Notes: a model not told the origin generated them from the sequence alone. A stretch of DNA of 64,000 bases from Ketogulonicigenium vulgare WSH-001 (GCF_000223375.1 NC_017384.1:1-64000); one strand, 5' to 3'; positions 52,583-62,458 are shown, counted from the stretch's first letter. Numbers and translations are program-made.

Positions 52583-54112
52583 ATGGGGATAGACAAGTCG
52601 GCCGCTTTCGCGTGCTATCCGCGCATGGAATGGCTCGGCATCCCCTTTGATTGGCGCACACTGGCCACCTTTGCGGTGCTGGGCTTGCATTATGCACTGG
52701 TGATTGCCGTTATTTTCCGCGTGCTGGTGCGTGACCAGATGGAGCCCGTCGTCCGTCTGTCATGGGTCATGCTGATCGCGCTGATCCCGGTTCTGGGTGT
52801 TATCGTCTATCTGCTGTTTGGCGAGATTCGCCTGAACCGCGCCAAAGGGCGCAAGATGCAGAACGTGCGCAATCAGTTAACGGCGCTGTGGGAGGCGAAT
52901 AATATCTCGCATGGCTCGGCGCATGAGGCCGCGACCAGTTTCGCCATGGGCACCGCCACCAGCGATTTTGTCCCCGTGACCGACAACCGCCTGACGATGT
53001 TGCCCCAAGGCGATGCGATGATGGATGATATGATCGCCGCCATTGATGGGGCGACCGATACGGTTCACATCCTGTTTTACATCTGGCTGCCCGATACGAT
53101 CGGCACCCGCATGGTGCAGGCGGTCAGCAATGCTGCGCGCCGCGGCGTGACCTGCCGTGTTCTTGTCGATGCGCTGGGCTCGCGTCTGCTGATCGGGTCG
53201 AAACATTGGAAGGCGATGCGCGCGGCGGGCGTGCGGCTGCACCGCGCCTTTCCGTTTCGCAACCCCTTGGTCGAGGTTTTGTTCCAGCGCGTTGACCTGC
53301 GCAATCACCGCAAGGTGGTCGTGGTGGACAACCACATCAGCTGGATCGGCAGTCGCAATTGCGCCGACGAGGCCTTTGCAATCAAGCGCCGCTATGCCCC
53401 CTGGATCGACATTCTGATGCGGGTCGAGGGGCCGCTGGTCCGCCAGATGCAGGCGGTCTTTATCGCCGATTGGATGCTGTATGATGACGATGCGCCGGTT
53501 GATCTGCTGGTCGCACCGCAGCCGCATTTCCCGCCCGAGGATGACGGGCCGGTGGTCGCGACCGGCACCACGGGGCAGGTGATCGCCTCGGGTCCCTCGC
53601 AAAGTCAGATCGGCATTGCCGATACGCTGATCGCCATGTGCTATGCCGCGCGCAGGCGGTTGACCGCCACGACGCCCTATTATCTGCCCGACCCCGCGCT
53701 GCATCAGGCGCTGCTGGCGGCCGCGCGGCGGGGCGTCGATGTGACGCTGGTGCTGCCAAAACGCAACGATTCATGGATCATCGCCGCCGCCAGCCGCAGC
53801 CTGTATCCGACGCTGCTGGCCGCGGGCGTCAAGATTTTGGAATATGAGGGCGGGCTTTTGCACGCCAAGATTATGACGGTCGACGGCATGCTCTCGATCG
53901 TCGGATCGGCCAATCTGGACCGGCGCAGCTTTGATTTGAACTATGAATGCAACATCTTGATGGATTCGCCCGAGGTGGCGGACATGCTGGACGAAAGGCA
54001 GGCGATCTATCTGCAGAACTGCAAGCCTGTGACACTGGCCGATGTGGCCCGCTGGCCAACCTGGCGCAAGGTCTACCACAATCTTGTCGCGCTGGCTGGG
54101 CCGCTTTTGTAA
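52583..54112 (+). CDS. cls: Cardiolipin synthase (phospholipase D family)
   Basis: 509 residues if started at ATG 52583; ATG 52625 (MEWLGIPFDW) would give 495, and neither has a strong ribosome site. Two N-terminal membrane segments (TFAVLGLHYALVIAVIFRVL, LSWVMLIALIPVLGVIVYLL) are followed by two PLD motifs: HRKVVVVDN near 241 and HAKIMTVDG near 427, each with the HxK-x4-D pattern. The enzyme joins phosphatidylglycerols into cardiolipin at the inner membrane. Divergent from accD. Confidence 0.9.
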   Translation: MGIDKSAAFACYPRMEWLGIPFDWRTLATFAVLGLHYALVIAVIFRVLVRDQMEPVVRLSWVMLIALIPVLGVIVYLLFGEIRLNRAKGRKMQNVRNQLTALWEANNISHGSAHEAATSFAMGTATSDFVPVTDNRLTMLPQGDAMMDDMIAAIDGATDTVHILFYIWLPDTIGTRMVQAVSNAARRGVTCRVLVDALGSRLLIGSKHWKAMRAAGVRLHRAFPFRNPLVEVLFQRVDLRNHRKVVVVDNHISWIGSRNCADEAFAIKRRYAPWIDILMRVEGPLVRQMQAVFIADWMLYDDDAPVDLLVAPQPHFPPEDDGPVVATGTTGQVIASGPSQSQIGIADTLIAMCYAARRRLTATTPYYLPDPALHQALLAAARRGVDVTLVLPKRNDSWIIAAASRSLYPTLLAAGVKILEYEGGLLHAKIMTVDGMLSIVGSANLDRRSFDLNYECNILMDSPEVADMLDERQAIYLQNCKPVTLADVARWPTWRKVYHNLVALAGPLL

Positions 54113-54214
54113 CTTGCGAAAACATTTTTGCCCGCAAAAGACATAAAGTTGTCTTGAACCCGCTCGCGCGCAGGGTTATTCCCCCCTTCAGCCATTGAAC
54201 CTGGGAAGGACCCC

Positions 54215-55948
54215 ATGCAGAACAGCCGCTTTGACAAGTCCCGCCTGCCCAGCCGCCACGTGACCGAAGGTCCCGAGCGCGCTCCGCATCGTAGCTATTT
54301 CTATGCAATGGGGATTTCCGAGGAAGAGATTCACCAGCCGTGGGTTGGTGTCGCGACCTGCTGGAACGAAGCGGCGCCGTGCAACATTGCCCTGAACCGT
54401 CAGGCGCAATCGGTGAAAATGGGTGTGAAAAAAGGTGGCGGCACGCCGCGCGAATTCACCACCATCACCGTGACCGACGGTATCGCCATGGGGCACGAGG
54501 GGATGCGCTCGTCGCTGGCGTCGCGCGATGCGATTGCCGATACGGTCGAATTGACGATGCGCGGCCACTGCTATGACGCCATCGTCGGCCTTGCCGGTTG
54601 TGATAAATCGCTGCCGGGGATGATGATGGCGATGGTGCGTCTGAACGTGCCGTCGGTGTTCATCTATGGCGGCTCGATCCTGCCGGGCAAATTGAACGGC
54701 CGCGATGTCGTAGTGCAGGACGTGTTCGAGGCTGTCGGCCAGCACGCCGCTGGCAAGATGACCTCGGCCGAGCTGGACATTCTGGAACGTATTGCTTGCC
54801 CCAGTGCCGGTGCCTGCGGTGGTCAATATACCGCGAACACCATGGCCTGCGTGTCCGAGGCCATCGGCCTTGCGCTGCTGAACAGCTCGGGCGCGCCTGC
54901 GCCTTACGAATCGCGCGACCAATATGGTGACTTCTCGGGTCAGGCCGTGATGCGTCTGATCGAAAAGAACATCCGCGCCCGTGATATCGTCACGCGCAAA
55001 TCGCTGGAAAACGCGGCGCGCGTTGTGGCTTGTACCGGCGGCTCGACCAATGCGGGGCTGCACCTGCCGGCCATCGCGCATGAGGCGGGCATCGATTTTG
55101 ACCTGTTCGACGTGTGCGATATCTTCCGCGACACGCCTTATTTCGTGAACCTGCGTCCGGGTGGCGATTACGTCGCCAAAGACCTGCACGAGGTTGGCGG
55201 CGTGCCGGTCGTGATGAAGGAGTTGGCGAAACAGGGCCTGCTGCATCTGGATTGCATCACCGCCTCGGGTCGCACTTTGGGCGAAGAGCTGGAGACCATC
55301 ACCCATGAGGCCGATGGCCGCGTGATCTATCCGATTGAAACCCCGATCACGCCCACGGGCGGCGTCGTTGGCCTGCGCGGCAACCTCGCGCCCGATGGGG
55401 CTATCGTGAAGGTCGCGGGTATGAAGCCGGAAGAACAGATCTTTACCGGCCCCGCGCTGGTATTTGAATGCGAAGAAGACGCGTTCGAGGCTGTGACCCA
55501 TCGCCAGTATAGCGTCGGCGACGTAATCGTCATTCGCAACGAGGGGCCCGCTGGCGGCCCCGGGATGCGCGAAATGCTGTCGACCACCGCCGCACTGTCG
55601 GGGCAGGGCATGGGCAAGAAAGTTGCGCTGATCACTGACGGTCGTTTCTCGGGCGCGACGCGCGGCTTCTGCGTCGGCCACGTTGGCCCCGAAGCGGCCC
55701 ATGGCGGCCCCATCGCTATGCTGAAAACCGGCGATATGATCACGATCAATGCCGTGACCGGCGAGATCTCGGTCGATCTGACGGATGAGGAACTGGCCGC
55801 GCGCAAGGCCGATTGGGCTGGTCCGCGTCAAACCGAATATGAGTCGGGTGCCTTGTGGAAATATGCCCGTCTTGTGGGCACCGCCCGCCTTGGCGCTGTC
55901 ACTCATCCGGGTGCGAAAGCCGAGCGCCACGTCTATATGGATCAGTAA
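54215..55948 (+). CDS. ilvD: Dihydroxy-acid dehydratase
   Basis: 577 residues. It dehydrates dihydroxy-isovalerate and its homolog for valine, isoleucine and leucine. Cys ligands for the Fe-S cluster appear in [14 protein letters not shown] near 45-55, [10 protein letters not shown] near 129 and [17 protein letters not shown] near 196-210. The C-terminal PGMREM (near 451) and [15 protein letters not shown] blocks are conserved. The size matches the shorter IlvD class. GGGAAGG lies upstream of the ATG. Single-gene unit with a terminator. Confidence 0.95.
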   Translation: MQNSRFDKSRLPSRHVTEGPERAPHRSYFYAMGISEEEIHQPWVGVATCWNEAAPCNIALNRQAQSVKMGVKKGGGTPREFTTITVTDGIAMGHEGMRSSLASRDAIADTVELTMRGHCYDAIVGLAGCDKSLPGMMMAMVRLNVPSVFIYGGSILPGKLNGRDVVVQDVFEAVGQHAAGKMTSAELDILERIACPSAGACGGQYTANTMACVSEAIGLALLNSSGAPAPYESRDQYGDFSGQAVMRLIEKNIRARDIVTRKSLENAARVVACTGGSTNAGLHLPAIAHEAGIDFDLFDVCDIFRDTPYFVNLRPGGDYVAKDLHEVGGVPVVMKELAKQGLLHLDCITASGRTLGEELETITHEADGRVIYPIETPITPTGGVVGLRGNLAPDGAIVKVAGMKPEEQIFTGPALVFECEEDAFEAVTHRQYSVGDVIVIRNEGPAGGPGMREMLSTTAALSGQGMGKKVALITDGRFSGATRGFCVGHVGPEAAHGGPIAMLKTGDMITINAVTGEISVDLTDEELAARKADWAGPRQTEYESGALWKYARLVGTARLGAVTHPGAKAERHVYMDQ

Positions 55949-55957
55949 GCGATCAAG

Positions 55958-55987
55958 AAAGGCCCCAGCCCCCAAGCCGGGGCCTTT
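55958..55987 (+). terminator. Intrinsic terminator after ilvD
   Basis: The stem AAAGGCCCC with GGGGCCTTT around about 12 bases, ten bases past the stop. The final TTTCGTTT gives a short U tail. Confidence 0.8.
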
Positions 55988-56108
55988 CGTTTAACCAATC
56001 GCCACCCAATATTCACGCGAGCGAAGATTTGCGCTTTGCGCTAAGATATTGTTTGTTTTACACATGGGCCAAGGCGGCCTGTGGGCCGCACCGACGCTGG
56101 GGCCTCCG

Positions 56109-56873
56109 ATGTCTGAATTTTTGAACAATCTGTCGGGCCGCATTGCACGGCGCTATTGGTCGCAAGCCGCCACGCGCGCGGCTGATACCAGCACATCCCC
56201 CGCAAAGGTGAAACAAATCGCTGACGAAGCGGGCCGGTTGCGCCACGATCTTGATGCGATTGAGCGCGCTGCAGCGGCCCGACTGAATTTTGCGGCTGCG
56301 CCCGATAATGGTATAGAACAGCCGGTCAGCAGCGATTGGGCATGGCGGCCCGAATTGTGGACGGCACCCTTGCGCCCAGCCGTTTTAATTGGCCCAGAAA
56401 GCGGCACCGCTTTGGGGCAGCATATGAAGTTGTTCCACGACGGCAATGCCGGTCAGGCGCTAGTGCGTCAGTCGCGTAATACGCGCGCGGGGCTGGCATC
56501 CTATCGCTTTGAAATCGAGACGTTCCGATTTGACGCAAGTTATGTCAGCCTGGTGCTGACGCTGCCAGAGGCGCCTGTGACCGGGTTGAAGTTACGCCAT
56601 CTGATCGCGCTGAACCTTAACTATATGACCGAAGGCGGGCTGGTGGGTTTCGCGCGGTTGAACGTGAAACACGGCCCCAATGTCGAAACGATTCTGCGCG
56701 AACTGCCGCCGGGCGATTATGATACCAGCGTCGAATTCGACATGGCCTATACCAAGTTGAATGAAAAACGGGTCGAAGCGATGTGGCTGGACCTGATCTT
56801 TGAAAAACCGACGTTAAACCGCATTGTGATTAATGATTTGACGATGGCGCGTTTCCCGCGCGCAGAGATGTAG
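56109..56873 (+). CDS. Hypothetical protein, Rhodobacteraceae-type (possibly DUF6478)
   Basis: 254 residues, no signal peptide. A helical N-terminus (KVKQIADEAGRLRHDLDAIERAAAAR, about 35-60) precedes a beta-rich body with ASYRFEIETFRFDASYVSLVLTLP near 137-160 and VKHGPNVETILRELPPGDYD near 200. It resembles the DUF6478 family as I remember it; I am not certain. The end MARFPRAEM is followed after seven bases by the next gene, so both are one unit. Start ATG 56109 is chosen for the MSEFLNNLSG N-terminus; upstream codons look non-coding. Function unknown. Confidence 0.6.
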   Translation: MSEFLNNLSGRIARRYWSQAATRAADTSTSPAKVKQIADEAGRLRHDLDAIERAAAARLNFAAAPDNGIEQPVSSDWAWRPELWTAPLRPAVLIGPESGTALGQHMKLFHDGNAGQALVRQSRNTRAGLASYRFEIETFRFDASYVSLVLTLPEAPVTGLKLRHLIALNLNYMTEGGLVGFARLNVKHGPNVETILRELPPGDYDTSVEFDMAYTKLNEKRVEAMWLDLIFEKPTLNRIVINDLTMARFPRAEM

Positions 56874-56880
56874 GCTGCTC

Positions 56881-57282
56881 ATGACACTGATTGAAACGCG
56901 TATTGTCGAAGGTATATGGGAAGGGCTGCTGACGGACACGGTGCTCGAGCCACGCTTGGTCGCCAGTCATAACGGTGTGGACCTGCCCGTCGCATGGACG
57001 GCACAAGAGGGCGGCGATTATGCCCTGCGTGTCGAGGTGCCGCGTGCAATGGTCAGCGCGGGTCAGCATGTAATGATCATCCGTGATCAGGATACAGGGA
57101 TCGAGATTTCGCGGTTTGTGATGGCGGTGGGCGAAGACGCGTTGAACCCCCAGCAGGCTGAAATTGCCATTTTACGGGCCGAGCTTGACTTGCTCAAATC
57201 GGCCTTTCGCAGCTTTGCCCGCGATGCCGAAGATTTCCAACGCATCATGGTCGAACAGATGGAGGGCGAGGGCGGTATCTAA
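56881..57282 (+). CDS. Hypothetical protein with C-terminal coiled coil
   Basis: 133 residues. The first two thirds (TRIVEGIWEGLLTDT, EPRLVASHNGVDLPVAW, YALRVEVPRAMVSAG) look like a small beta sandwich; the last third (QQAEIAILRAELDLLKSAF) is a heptad-like helix. No known family assigned. It is the second gene of a pair with the 254-residue protein, so they may act together. A terminator follows. Confidence 0.6.
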   Translation: MTLIETRIVEGIWEGLLTDTVLEPRLVASHNGVDLPVAWTAQEGGDYALRVEVPRAMVSAGQHVMIIRDQDTGIEISRFVMAVGEDALNPQQAEIAILRAELDLLKSAFRSFARDAEDFQRIMVEQMEGEGGI

Positions 57283-57298
57283 TCCCCCCCCGCATGTG

Positions 57299-57323
57299 AA
57301 AAAGGGCGCTGCTGCGCCCTTTT
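57299..57323. terminator. Bidirectional terminator before map
   Basis: A 6-bp stem GGGCGC with GCGCCC around TGCT, flanked by AAAAA on the left and TTTT on the right. It serves the hypothetical gene pair on the plus strand and map on the minus strand. Confidence 0.85.
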
Positions 57324-58149
57324 ATTTTGCCAGATCTTGGGTGGGATAGAAAATCCCGCCAGGGGATGCGGTAAAGACCTCGTGCCCGTCTGCGGTAATG
57401 CCAATCGAGTGTTCGAACTGCGCCGACAGGGATTTATCGCGCGTCACCGCCGTCCAGCCATCTGCCAGAACCTTGGTCTCGTGTTTGCCCAGGTTCACCA
57501 TCGGCTCGATGGTAAAGAACATGCCTTCCTCCAGCACGGGGCCAGAGCCCGCGCGGCCATAATGCAGCACGTTTGGCGGGGCGTGGAACACGCGGCCCAG
57601 GCCGTGGCCGCAGAAATCGCGCACAACCGACATACGCTGCGCCTCGACATAGGTCTGGATCGCATGGCCGATATCGCCATAGGTATTGCCGGGTTTGGCC
57701 TGTGCAAGGCCGACCATCAACGCCTCATGCGTGACATCGATCAGACGTTGGGCTTTGCGTGAAAGGCTGCCCGCCACATACATGCGGCTGGAATCGCCAT
57801 ACCAGCCATCGACGATGACCGTGACGTCGATATTCATGATATCGCCGTCTTTCAGCACCTTGTCGCCGGGAATGCCGTGGCAGACCACATGGTTCAGCGA
57901 AATACACGACGCATGCTGATAGCCGTTATAGCCGATCGTGGCCGATGTCGCGCCATGCGCCTCAACCATCTCGAGGATCAGCTTATCCAGCGCGCCGGTT
58001 GTGACGCCGGGCTGCACATGCGGGGTGATATCGTCCAGAATCTGGGCGACGACGCGGCCAGCCTCGGCCATGCCGGCGAAATCGGCCAGCTCATGAATGC
58101 GAATCCCTTCGCGCGTCAGTCTTCCTCTGCGTTCGTCCACTGCTTTCAT
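57322..58149 (-). CDS. map: Methionine aminopeptidase, type I
   Basis: 275 residues. Metal ligands of the pita-bread fold are visible: VVCHGIPGD (His near 90), NIDVTVIVDGWYGDSSRM (two Asp, near 107 and 118), CGHGLGRVFHAPPN (His near 181), FTIEPMV (Glu near 214) and SAQFEHSIGI (Glu near 245). It removes the initiator Met from new proteins in the cytoplasm. A type I enzyme without an N-terminal extension. Its last codon lies in the terminator stem-tail. Confidence 0.95.
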   Translation of the reverse strand: MKAVDERRGRLTREGIRIHELADFAGMAEAGRVVAQILDDITPHVQPGVTTGALDKLILEMVEAHGATSATIGYNGYQHASCISLNHVVCHGIPGDKVLKDGDIMNIDVTVIVDGWYGDSSRMYVAGSLSRKAQRLIDVTHEALMVGLAQAKPGNTYGDIGHAIQTYVEAQRMSVVRDFCGHGLGRVFHAPPNVLHYGRAGSGPVLEEGMFFTIEPMVNLGKHETKVLADGWTAVTRDKSLSAQFEHSIGITADGHEVFTASPGGIFYPTQDLAK

Positions 58150-58283
58150 CCTTTCGTCTTGATCGGCAGATAGTCGATCATCGGCGACAAATCCAGACCA
58201 TGGGTCAAAGGCCGGGGTAGAAGTCGCGCCCGGCCATGCCTATACCTGAAGGAATGGGTATTTCAGGTAAATGAGGGGGCCGC

Positions 58284-59006
58284 ATGGCCAATCCGACAGC
58301 TGCAATTCTACTGATCGGCGATGAGCTGCTGTCCGGCCGCACGCGCGACAGTAATATGTTCTTTCTGGCGCAAGAGCTGACGCGCCTTGGGATTGACCTG
58401 AAACTGGCGATGATGATCCCGGACGAGGCGCAGACGATCACAGACACGGTGCGCGATGTATCGGGGCGGTTCGATCATGTCTTCACCTCGGGTGGGATCG
58501 GGCCGACGCATGACGATATCACTGCCGATGCCGTCGCCGCCGCGTTTGACACGCCCATCGGTGTGCGCGACGACGCCCGTGCCTTGCTAGAGGCCAGTTA
58601 TACCCCGCGCGGCATCGAGCTGAACGAATCGCGCCTGCGCATGGCCCGTATTCCCGATGGCGCGGCGCTGATCGACAATCCTGTCAGCGCAGCTCCCGGC
58701 TTTTCCATCGGCAATGTCCATGTGATGGCTGGCGTGCCCCGCGTGTTCGAGGCGATGTGCCACGCGCTGCTGCCGGGGCTGGCCTCTGGCCGTCCGGTGC
58801 TGTCACAGACCTGGACCGTCATGCGCGGCGAGGGCGAGATTGCCGCCCGTCTGGGCGAGATCGCGGCGGATTTCCCTGACCTTGCCATCGGCTCTTACCC
58901 CTTCTCGAAAGACAGCGTCTACGGCACCAATATCGTTGTGCGCGGCGTCGACGGCCCGCAGGTCGAGGCGGCGCTGGTTATCCTGGCCGAGGCCTTTCCC
59001 GCATGA
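58284..59006 (+). CDS. Molybdopterin-binding/CinA N-terminal domain protein
   Basis: 240 residues. The MoCF-type domain is clear: AAILLIGDELLSGRTRDSN near 5, FDHVFTSGGIGPTHDDIT near 63-80 and GVPRVFEAM near 148. It lacks the C-terminal deamidase part of full-length CinA, as in many alphaproteobacterial versions. The class includes ADP-ribose pyrophosphatase-type activity; the role here is uncertain. Overlaps the GNAT gene by ATGA. Confidence 0.85.
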   Translation: MANPTAAILLIGDELLSGRTRDSNMFFLAQELTRLGIDLKLAMMIPDEAQTITDTVRDVSGRFDHVFTSGGIGPTHDDITADAVAAAFDTPIGVRDDARALLEASYTPRGIELNESRLRMARIPDGAALIDNPVSAAPGFSIGNVHVMAGVPRVFEAMCHALLPGLASGRPVLSQTWTVMRGEGEIAARLGEIAADFPDLAIGSYPFSKDSVYGTNIVVRGVDGPQVEAALVILAEAFPA

Positions 59007-59728
59007 GTCTGATCGACCGGATGGAGCCAAGCTGGCCGCCAGTTGCCCGTTTTACACATGGCCCCTTCGTGTTGCGGCAGGGTCTGGGCGGCGGCAGCCG
59101 CGTGAGTGCCATCTCGCTCGCCGATCCGAATGTCCCAGCCGATCAGATCCAACGCGCCTTGCCGGATGTCGAGGCAGCCGCCCGCACGCTGGGCCAGCCG
59201 CCGCTGTTTCTGCTGACCGATGATGACGCTGCTGATATGGCGCTGGCAAATATCCTGCGCGCGCGCGGCTATGCCCTGTCTGACGAAGTCTTTGCCTTCG
59301 AAGGCCCGCTTGCCACCGCTGCATTGGCTGCGGGGCTAAAGGTGCATTCCGGCTGGCCGGCAGGTGCGGATGCTTTGGCGGTCTGGAACAATGACGGCCG
59401 CGTCGGCGCGGCGCGTATGGCGGTGATGGCGCGTGCGCGCGGCGAGAAGGCCGTGATCTCGCTGTGTGATGCGACGGGCCCGGTCGGGGCGCTGTTCGCT
59501 GCGATCCATGATGGCGCGGCGGTGCTCCACGCGATCGAGGTGATCCCCGCCGCCCGCGGGCGTGGTTACGGCCATGCGCTGATGATCGCGGCCAGTAACT
59601 GGGCGCGGGCGCATCGTGCAGATCGCCTGATGCTGGTCGTGACCAAACAGAACCTACCGGCTGTCACGCTGTATCTGCGGCACGGCTTGCAGGTGATCGG
59701 CGGCTATTACTATCTGAAATCCGCATGA
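59003..59728 (+). CDS. GNAT family N-acetyltransferase
   Basis: 241 residues. A diverged N-terminal half (about 1-120) is followed by the acetyl-CoA-binding GNAT core: HAIEVIPAARGRGYGHALMIAASNWA near 174-199, the RGRGYG pyrophosphate loop, and NLPAVTLYLRHGLQVIGGYYY near the C-terminus. Such proteins acetylate small molecules or peptides; target unknown. Coupled by ATGA overlaps to the CinA-like gene before and the OmpA gene after, so the three form an operon. Confidence 0.85.
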   Translation: MSLIDRMEPSWPPVARFTHGPFVLRQGLGGGSRVSAISLADPNVPADQIQRALPDVEAAARTLGQPPLFLLTDDDAADMALANILRARGYALSDEVFAFEGPLATAALAAGLKVHSGWPAGADALAVWNNDGRVGAARMAVMARARGEKAVISLCDATGPVGALFAAIHDGAAVLHAIEVIPAARGRGYGHALMIAASNWARAHRADRLMLVVTKQNLPAVTLYLRHGLQVIGGYYYLKSA

Positions 59729-60624
59729 TACGGGCGGCTTTGGCCTTGGTGTTCGGGCTATGCGCTTCGGTCGCGATGGCGTTCGAATTGCCGCTGTCCC
59801 CCAGCGCGGTCGAAACCTATGATGTTGCCGAGGCGGCGCGCAGCTATGCGCTGCCAACCGGCCCTTTCGCAGATGGCGCGCTGCCGACCCGCACTATTGA
59901 CGGCGCAGTGCAGCGACGCGCGTGGCGGATTGCCGATCCCAATCCCAATACTCTGCCCTTGATGCAGCAAATCCGCGCGAATCTACAGGCCGAAGGCTAC
60001 GATATCCTGTTCGATTGCGCGGCAAGCGCCTGTGGCGGCTTTGATTTTCGCGCAGGTGCCGAGGTGATCGCCGCCCCCGCGATGTTCGTGGATTTGGGGG
60101 ATTTCCGCTTTCTCGCGGCGCAGCGTGATGGCGCGGCGCTGTCGGTGCTGATCAGCAAAAGTGTCGCCGCGCTGCATGTGCAACTGATCGAGGCAACCGC
60201 AGGAGCCGCGCCGATGCCCATCGCCCCCATCGCAGAAGCGCTGCCGTCTTGGGCGATGACGCTCGAGGTCGAGGGACATGCGGTCATTGATGGCCTGGCG
60301 TTCGAGACGGGCAGCGCAGCCCCATTGCCCGGCGCGGATGTGGCGCTGGGGGCGCTGGCGGATTGGTTGCGCGCAGATCCCGCGCGTCGGGTGTTGATCG
60401 TCGGACACACCGATGCCAGCGGGAGCTTGGCTGCGAATATGACCATTTCGCAGGCGCGGGCCGAGGCCGTCGCTCAGCGGCTGCGCAGCGAATTCGCCGT
60501 GCCCGCCGCGCAATTGCAAGCGGCAGGTGCGGGTTACATGGCCCCGCGCGCGCCCAATGACGATGAGGCGGGCCGCGCCCTTAATCGGCGGGTCGAGGCG
60601 GTGCGTCTGCCCGCAGCAGGGTGA
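59725..60624 (+). CDS. OmpA family protein
   Basis: 299 residues with a signal peptide (ALALVFGLCASVAMA-FE). The middle region is unique (DILFDCAASACGGFDFRAGAEV near 93). The C-terminal OmpA peptidoglycan-binding domain has FETGSAAPLPGADVALGALA near 193, VLIVGHTDASGSLAANM and NRRVEAVRL at the end. It probably sits at the outer membrane and holds the murein layer. Its end overlaps the rsmD 3' end by 44 bases tail to tail. Confidence 0.85.
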   Translation: MIRAALALVFGLCASVAMAFELPLSPSAVETYDVAEAARSYALPTGPFADGALPTRTIDGAVQRRAWRIADPNPNTLPLMQQIRANLQAEGYDILFDCAASACGGFDFRAGAEVIAAPAMFVDLGDFRFLAAQRDGAALSVLISKSVAALHVQLIEATAGAAPMPIAPIAEALPSWAMTLEVEGHAVIDGLAFETGSAAPLPGADVALGALADWLRADPARRVLIVGHTDASGSLAANMTISQARAEAVAQRLRSEFAVPAAQLQAAGAGYMAPRAPNDDEAGRALNRRVEAVRLPAAG

Positions 60625-61162
60625 TATGCGTGTCGCCGTAGCGGCGGCTTTCCAACAGGGTGAAACCGGTAGGCGGCGGGAAAGGCCCGCTTTCCTCGGC
60701 CACGATCAGCGCCCCTTCGGCGATCCAGCCCCCCTTGCGGGCCGCCAGCAGTGCCGATGTGCCCAGCCCCGCGCCATAGGGCGGATCGAGGAACACCAGA
60801 TCCGCCGCCGCGCCGGAATTGGGGGGCAGGGCGCCGGTGTCCACCGCCAGCAGGCGCGTATCTGAGGCGCGGCCCATGCGGGTGATATTGTCGCGGATCA
60901 GGCGCTGCGCGACGCGGCCACTATCGACCAGCGTCACATGGGCCGCGCCGCGCGACAGCGCCTCTAACCCCAGCGCGCCGGTGCCTGCAAACAGGTCCAG
61001 CACGGTGGCCCCGCCTATCGGATCGCCAAAACGCCCGCCCGCCAGCAGGTTGAACAGCGACTCGCGCACGCGGTCGGTGGTCGGGCGCAGATGCGCGGCG
61101 GGGTCGCCGCGGCCGACCTCGGCCAGATGCAGCCCGCGATGGCGACCGGCGATAATCCTCAC
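60581..61162 (-). CDS. rsmD: 16S rRNA (guanine(966)-N(2))-methyltransferase RsmD
   Basis: 193 residues. N-terminus MRIIAGRHRGLHL and RPTTDRVRESLFNLL (26-40) are family signatures; SAM binding is DLFAGTGALGLEAL at 56-69 and the catalytic VFLDPPYG lies at 123-130. It methylates G966 of 16S rRNA. Its 5' end overlaps the ferredoxin reductase gene (ATGA). Its 3' end overlaps the OmpA gene by 44 bases convergently. Confidence 0.9.
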   Translation of the reverse strand: MRIIAGRHRGLHLAEVGRGDPAAHLRPTTDRVRESLFNLLAGGRFGDPIGGATVLDLFAGTGALGLEALSRGAAHVTLVDSGRVAQRLIRDNITRMGRASDTRLLAVDTGALPPNSGAAADLVFLDPPYGAGLGTSALLAARKGGWIAEGALIVAEESGPFPPPTGFTLLESRRYGDTHITLLRADAPPRPAD

Positions 61163-62376
61163 TTCAGCAGCGCCTTCAGATCGAGGGCGGGATCGGCGAC
61201 CAGTGCCGGATCGGCGGATTTGCCCGCCTCGATCAGGCGTTTGCCGACCATATAGGCGCGGGGGTCGTTCATCGCGTCGATGGCGACCAGCTGGCCGCCC
61301 CGATAATACCAGTTCGACTGTATCAGCCCCTCACCCTTGCGGATGGTGATATCGTCGCTGGCTGCGCCAAGCCCCGCGATCTGCAATTTGCAATCATATT
61401 GATCCGACCAGAACCACGGCTTTGGCGCATAGGGCACGCCCTGTCCCAGCATGTTCAGCGCGACGTTTTCCGCCTGATCAATCGCGTTTCCGACGCTTTC
61501 AATCCGCATCCGCACGCCTTGATAGACCAGGGCTGCCACATCGCCCGCTGCATAAATCGCGAGATCGCTGGTGCGGCCAAAGTCATCAACGGCAATGCCG
61601 TTCTCGACCAAAAGCCCTGCATCGCGGGCCAGCTGGTCGTTCGGGATGATGCCGATGCCAACAATCACCAGATCCGCCGTAACTTGCTGGCCATCCGTCA
61701 GCACAGCGCCGGTGACATGACCCGTGCCCAGCAGATGATCGACCGAGACACCTTCCAGAATCTTGACGCCATGGCTTTCATGCAGGGCGCGGAAATAATC
61801 CGACGTTGCGGGGGCTGCGACGCGCGACAGGATGCGCGCGCCAGAATGTACCAGCGTCACATCAAGGCCGCGCTTGGCGGCAACCGCCGCCGCCTCGAGA
61901 CCGATATAGCCGCCGCCTACGACCAGCAGCGATTTTCCGGCCGTCAGCAGCGGGTCGAGCGCATCGGCATCGGCCAGGTTGCGCATGGTCAAAACGCCCG
62001 CCAGCGCGCCGCCTTTGTCTGCAGGCAGCGGGCGGGGATCGGCGCCCGTGGTCAAGGCCAGCGCGTCGTAATCCAGCGCGCTGCCATCGGACAGCGTGAT
62101 ACGGCGAGCCGCGCGGTCAATCGCGGTCACGGTCAGGCCGGTGCGCAGGGTGATGTTGTGTTGCTGGTAAAAGGCGGCGGGGCGCAGGTACAGACGCTCG
62201 CGTGCCATCTCTCCGGCAAGGTAGGCTTTCGACAGCGGCGGGCGCTGATAGGGAGGGTCAACTTCCGCCCCGATGATGGTGATCGCCTGTGTGTAACCGG
62301 CTGTGCGCAGCTTTGCGACCAGCGCTGCCGCTGCCTGTCCGCCCCCGATCACAACGACATGGTTCAGCGCATCCAT
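61159..62376 (-). CDS. FAD-dependent ferredoxin/rubredoxin-type reductase
   Basis: 405 residues from ATG 62376. The FAD motif VVVIGGGQAAAALVAKL lies at 6-22, PPYQRPPLSKAYL near 46, the NAD motif LLVVGGGYIGLEAAA near 147-161 and IYAAGDVAALVY near 275. It belongs to the class that feeds electrons from NADH to ferredoxins of oxygenases (putidaredoxin-reductase type). No ferredoxin or P450 gene adjoins. The start is chosen on the conserved motif; the frame stays open far upstream without support. Overlaps rsmD by ATGA. Confidence 0.85.
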   Translation of the reverse strand: MDALNHVVVIGGGQAAAALVAKLRTAGYTQAITIIGAEVDPPYQRPPLSKAYLAGEMARERLYLRPAAFYQQHNITLRTGLTVTAIDRAARRITLSDGSALDYDALALTTGADPRPLPADKGGALAGVLTMRNLADADALDPLLTAGKSLLVVGGGYIGLEAAAVAAKRGLDVTLVHSGARILSRVAAPATSDYFRALHESHGVKILEGVSVDHLLGTGHVTGAVLTDGQQVTADLVIVGIGIIPNDQLARDAGLLVENGIAVDDFGRTSDLAIYAAGDVAALVYQGVRMRIESVGNAIDQAENVALNMLGQGVPYAPKPWFWSDQYDCKLQIAGLGAASDDITIRKGEGLIQSNWYYRGGQLVAIDAMNDPRAYMVGKRLIEAGKSADPALVADPALDLKALLK

Positions 62377-62458
62377 CAATAAATCTGCCTTCGTGCTGGA
62401 ATAAACGCGTGATGCATATACACATGAGGGGACGGACAAAAGCCCAAAGGAGGCAAGA

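Noticed and set aside
54188..55975. Minus-strand open frame of about 595 codons across ilvD
   Set aside because: Complete overlap with an unmistakable ilvD; His/Arg-rich shadow composition.
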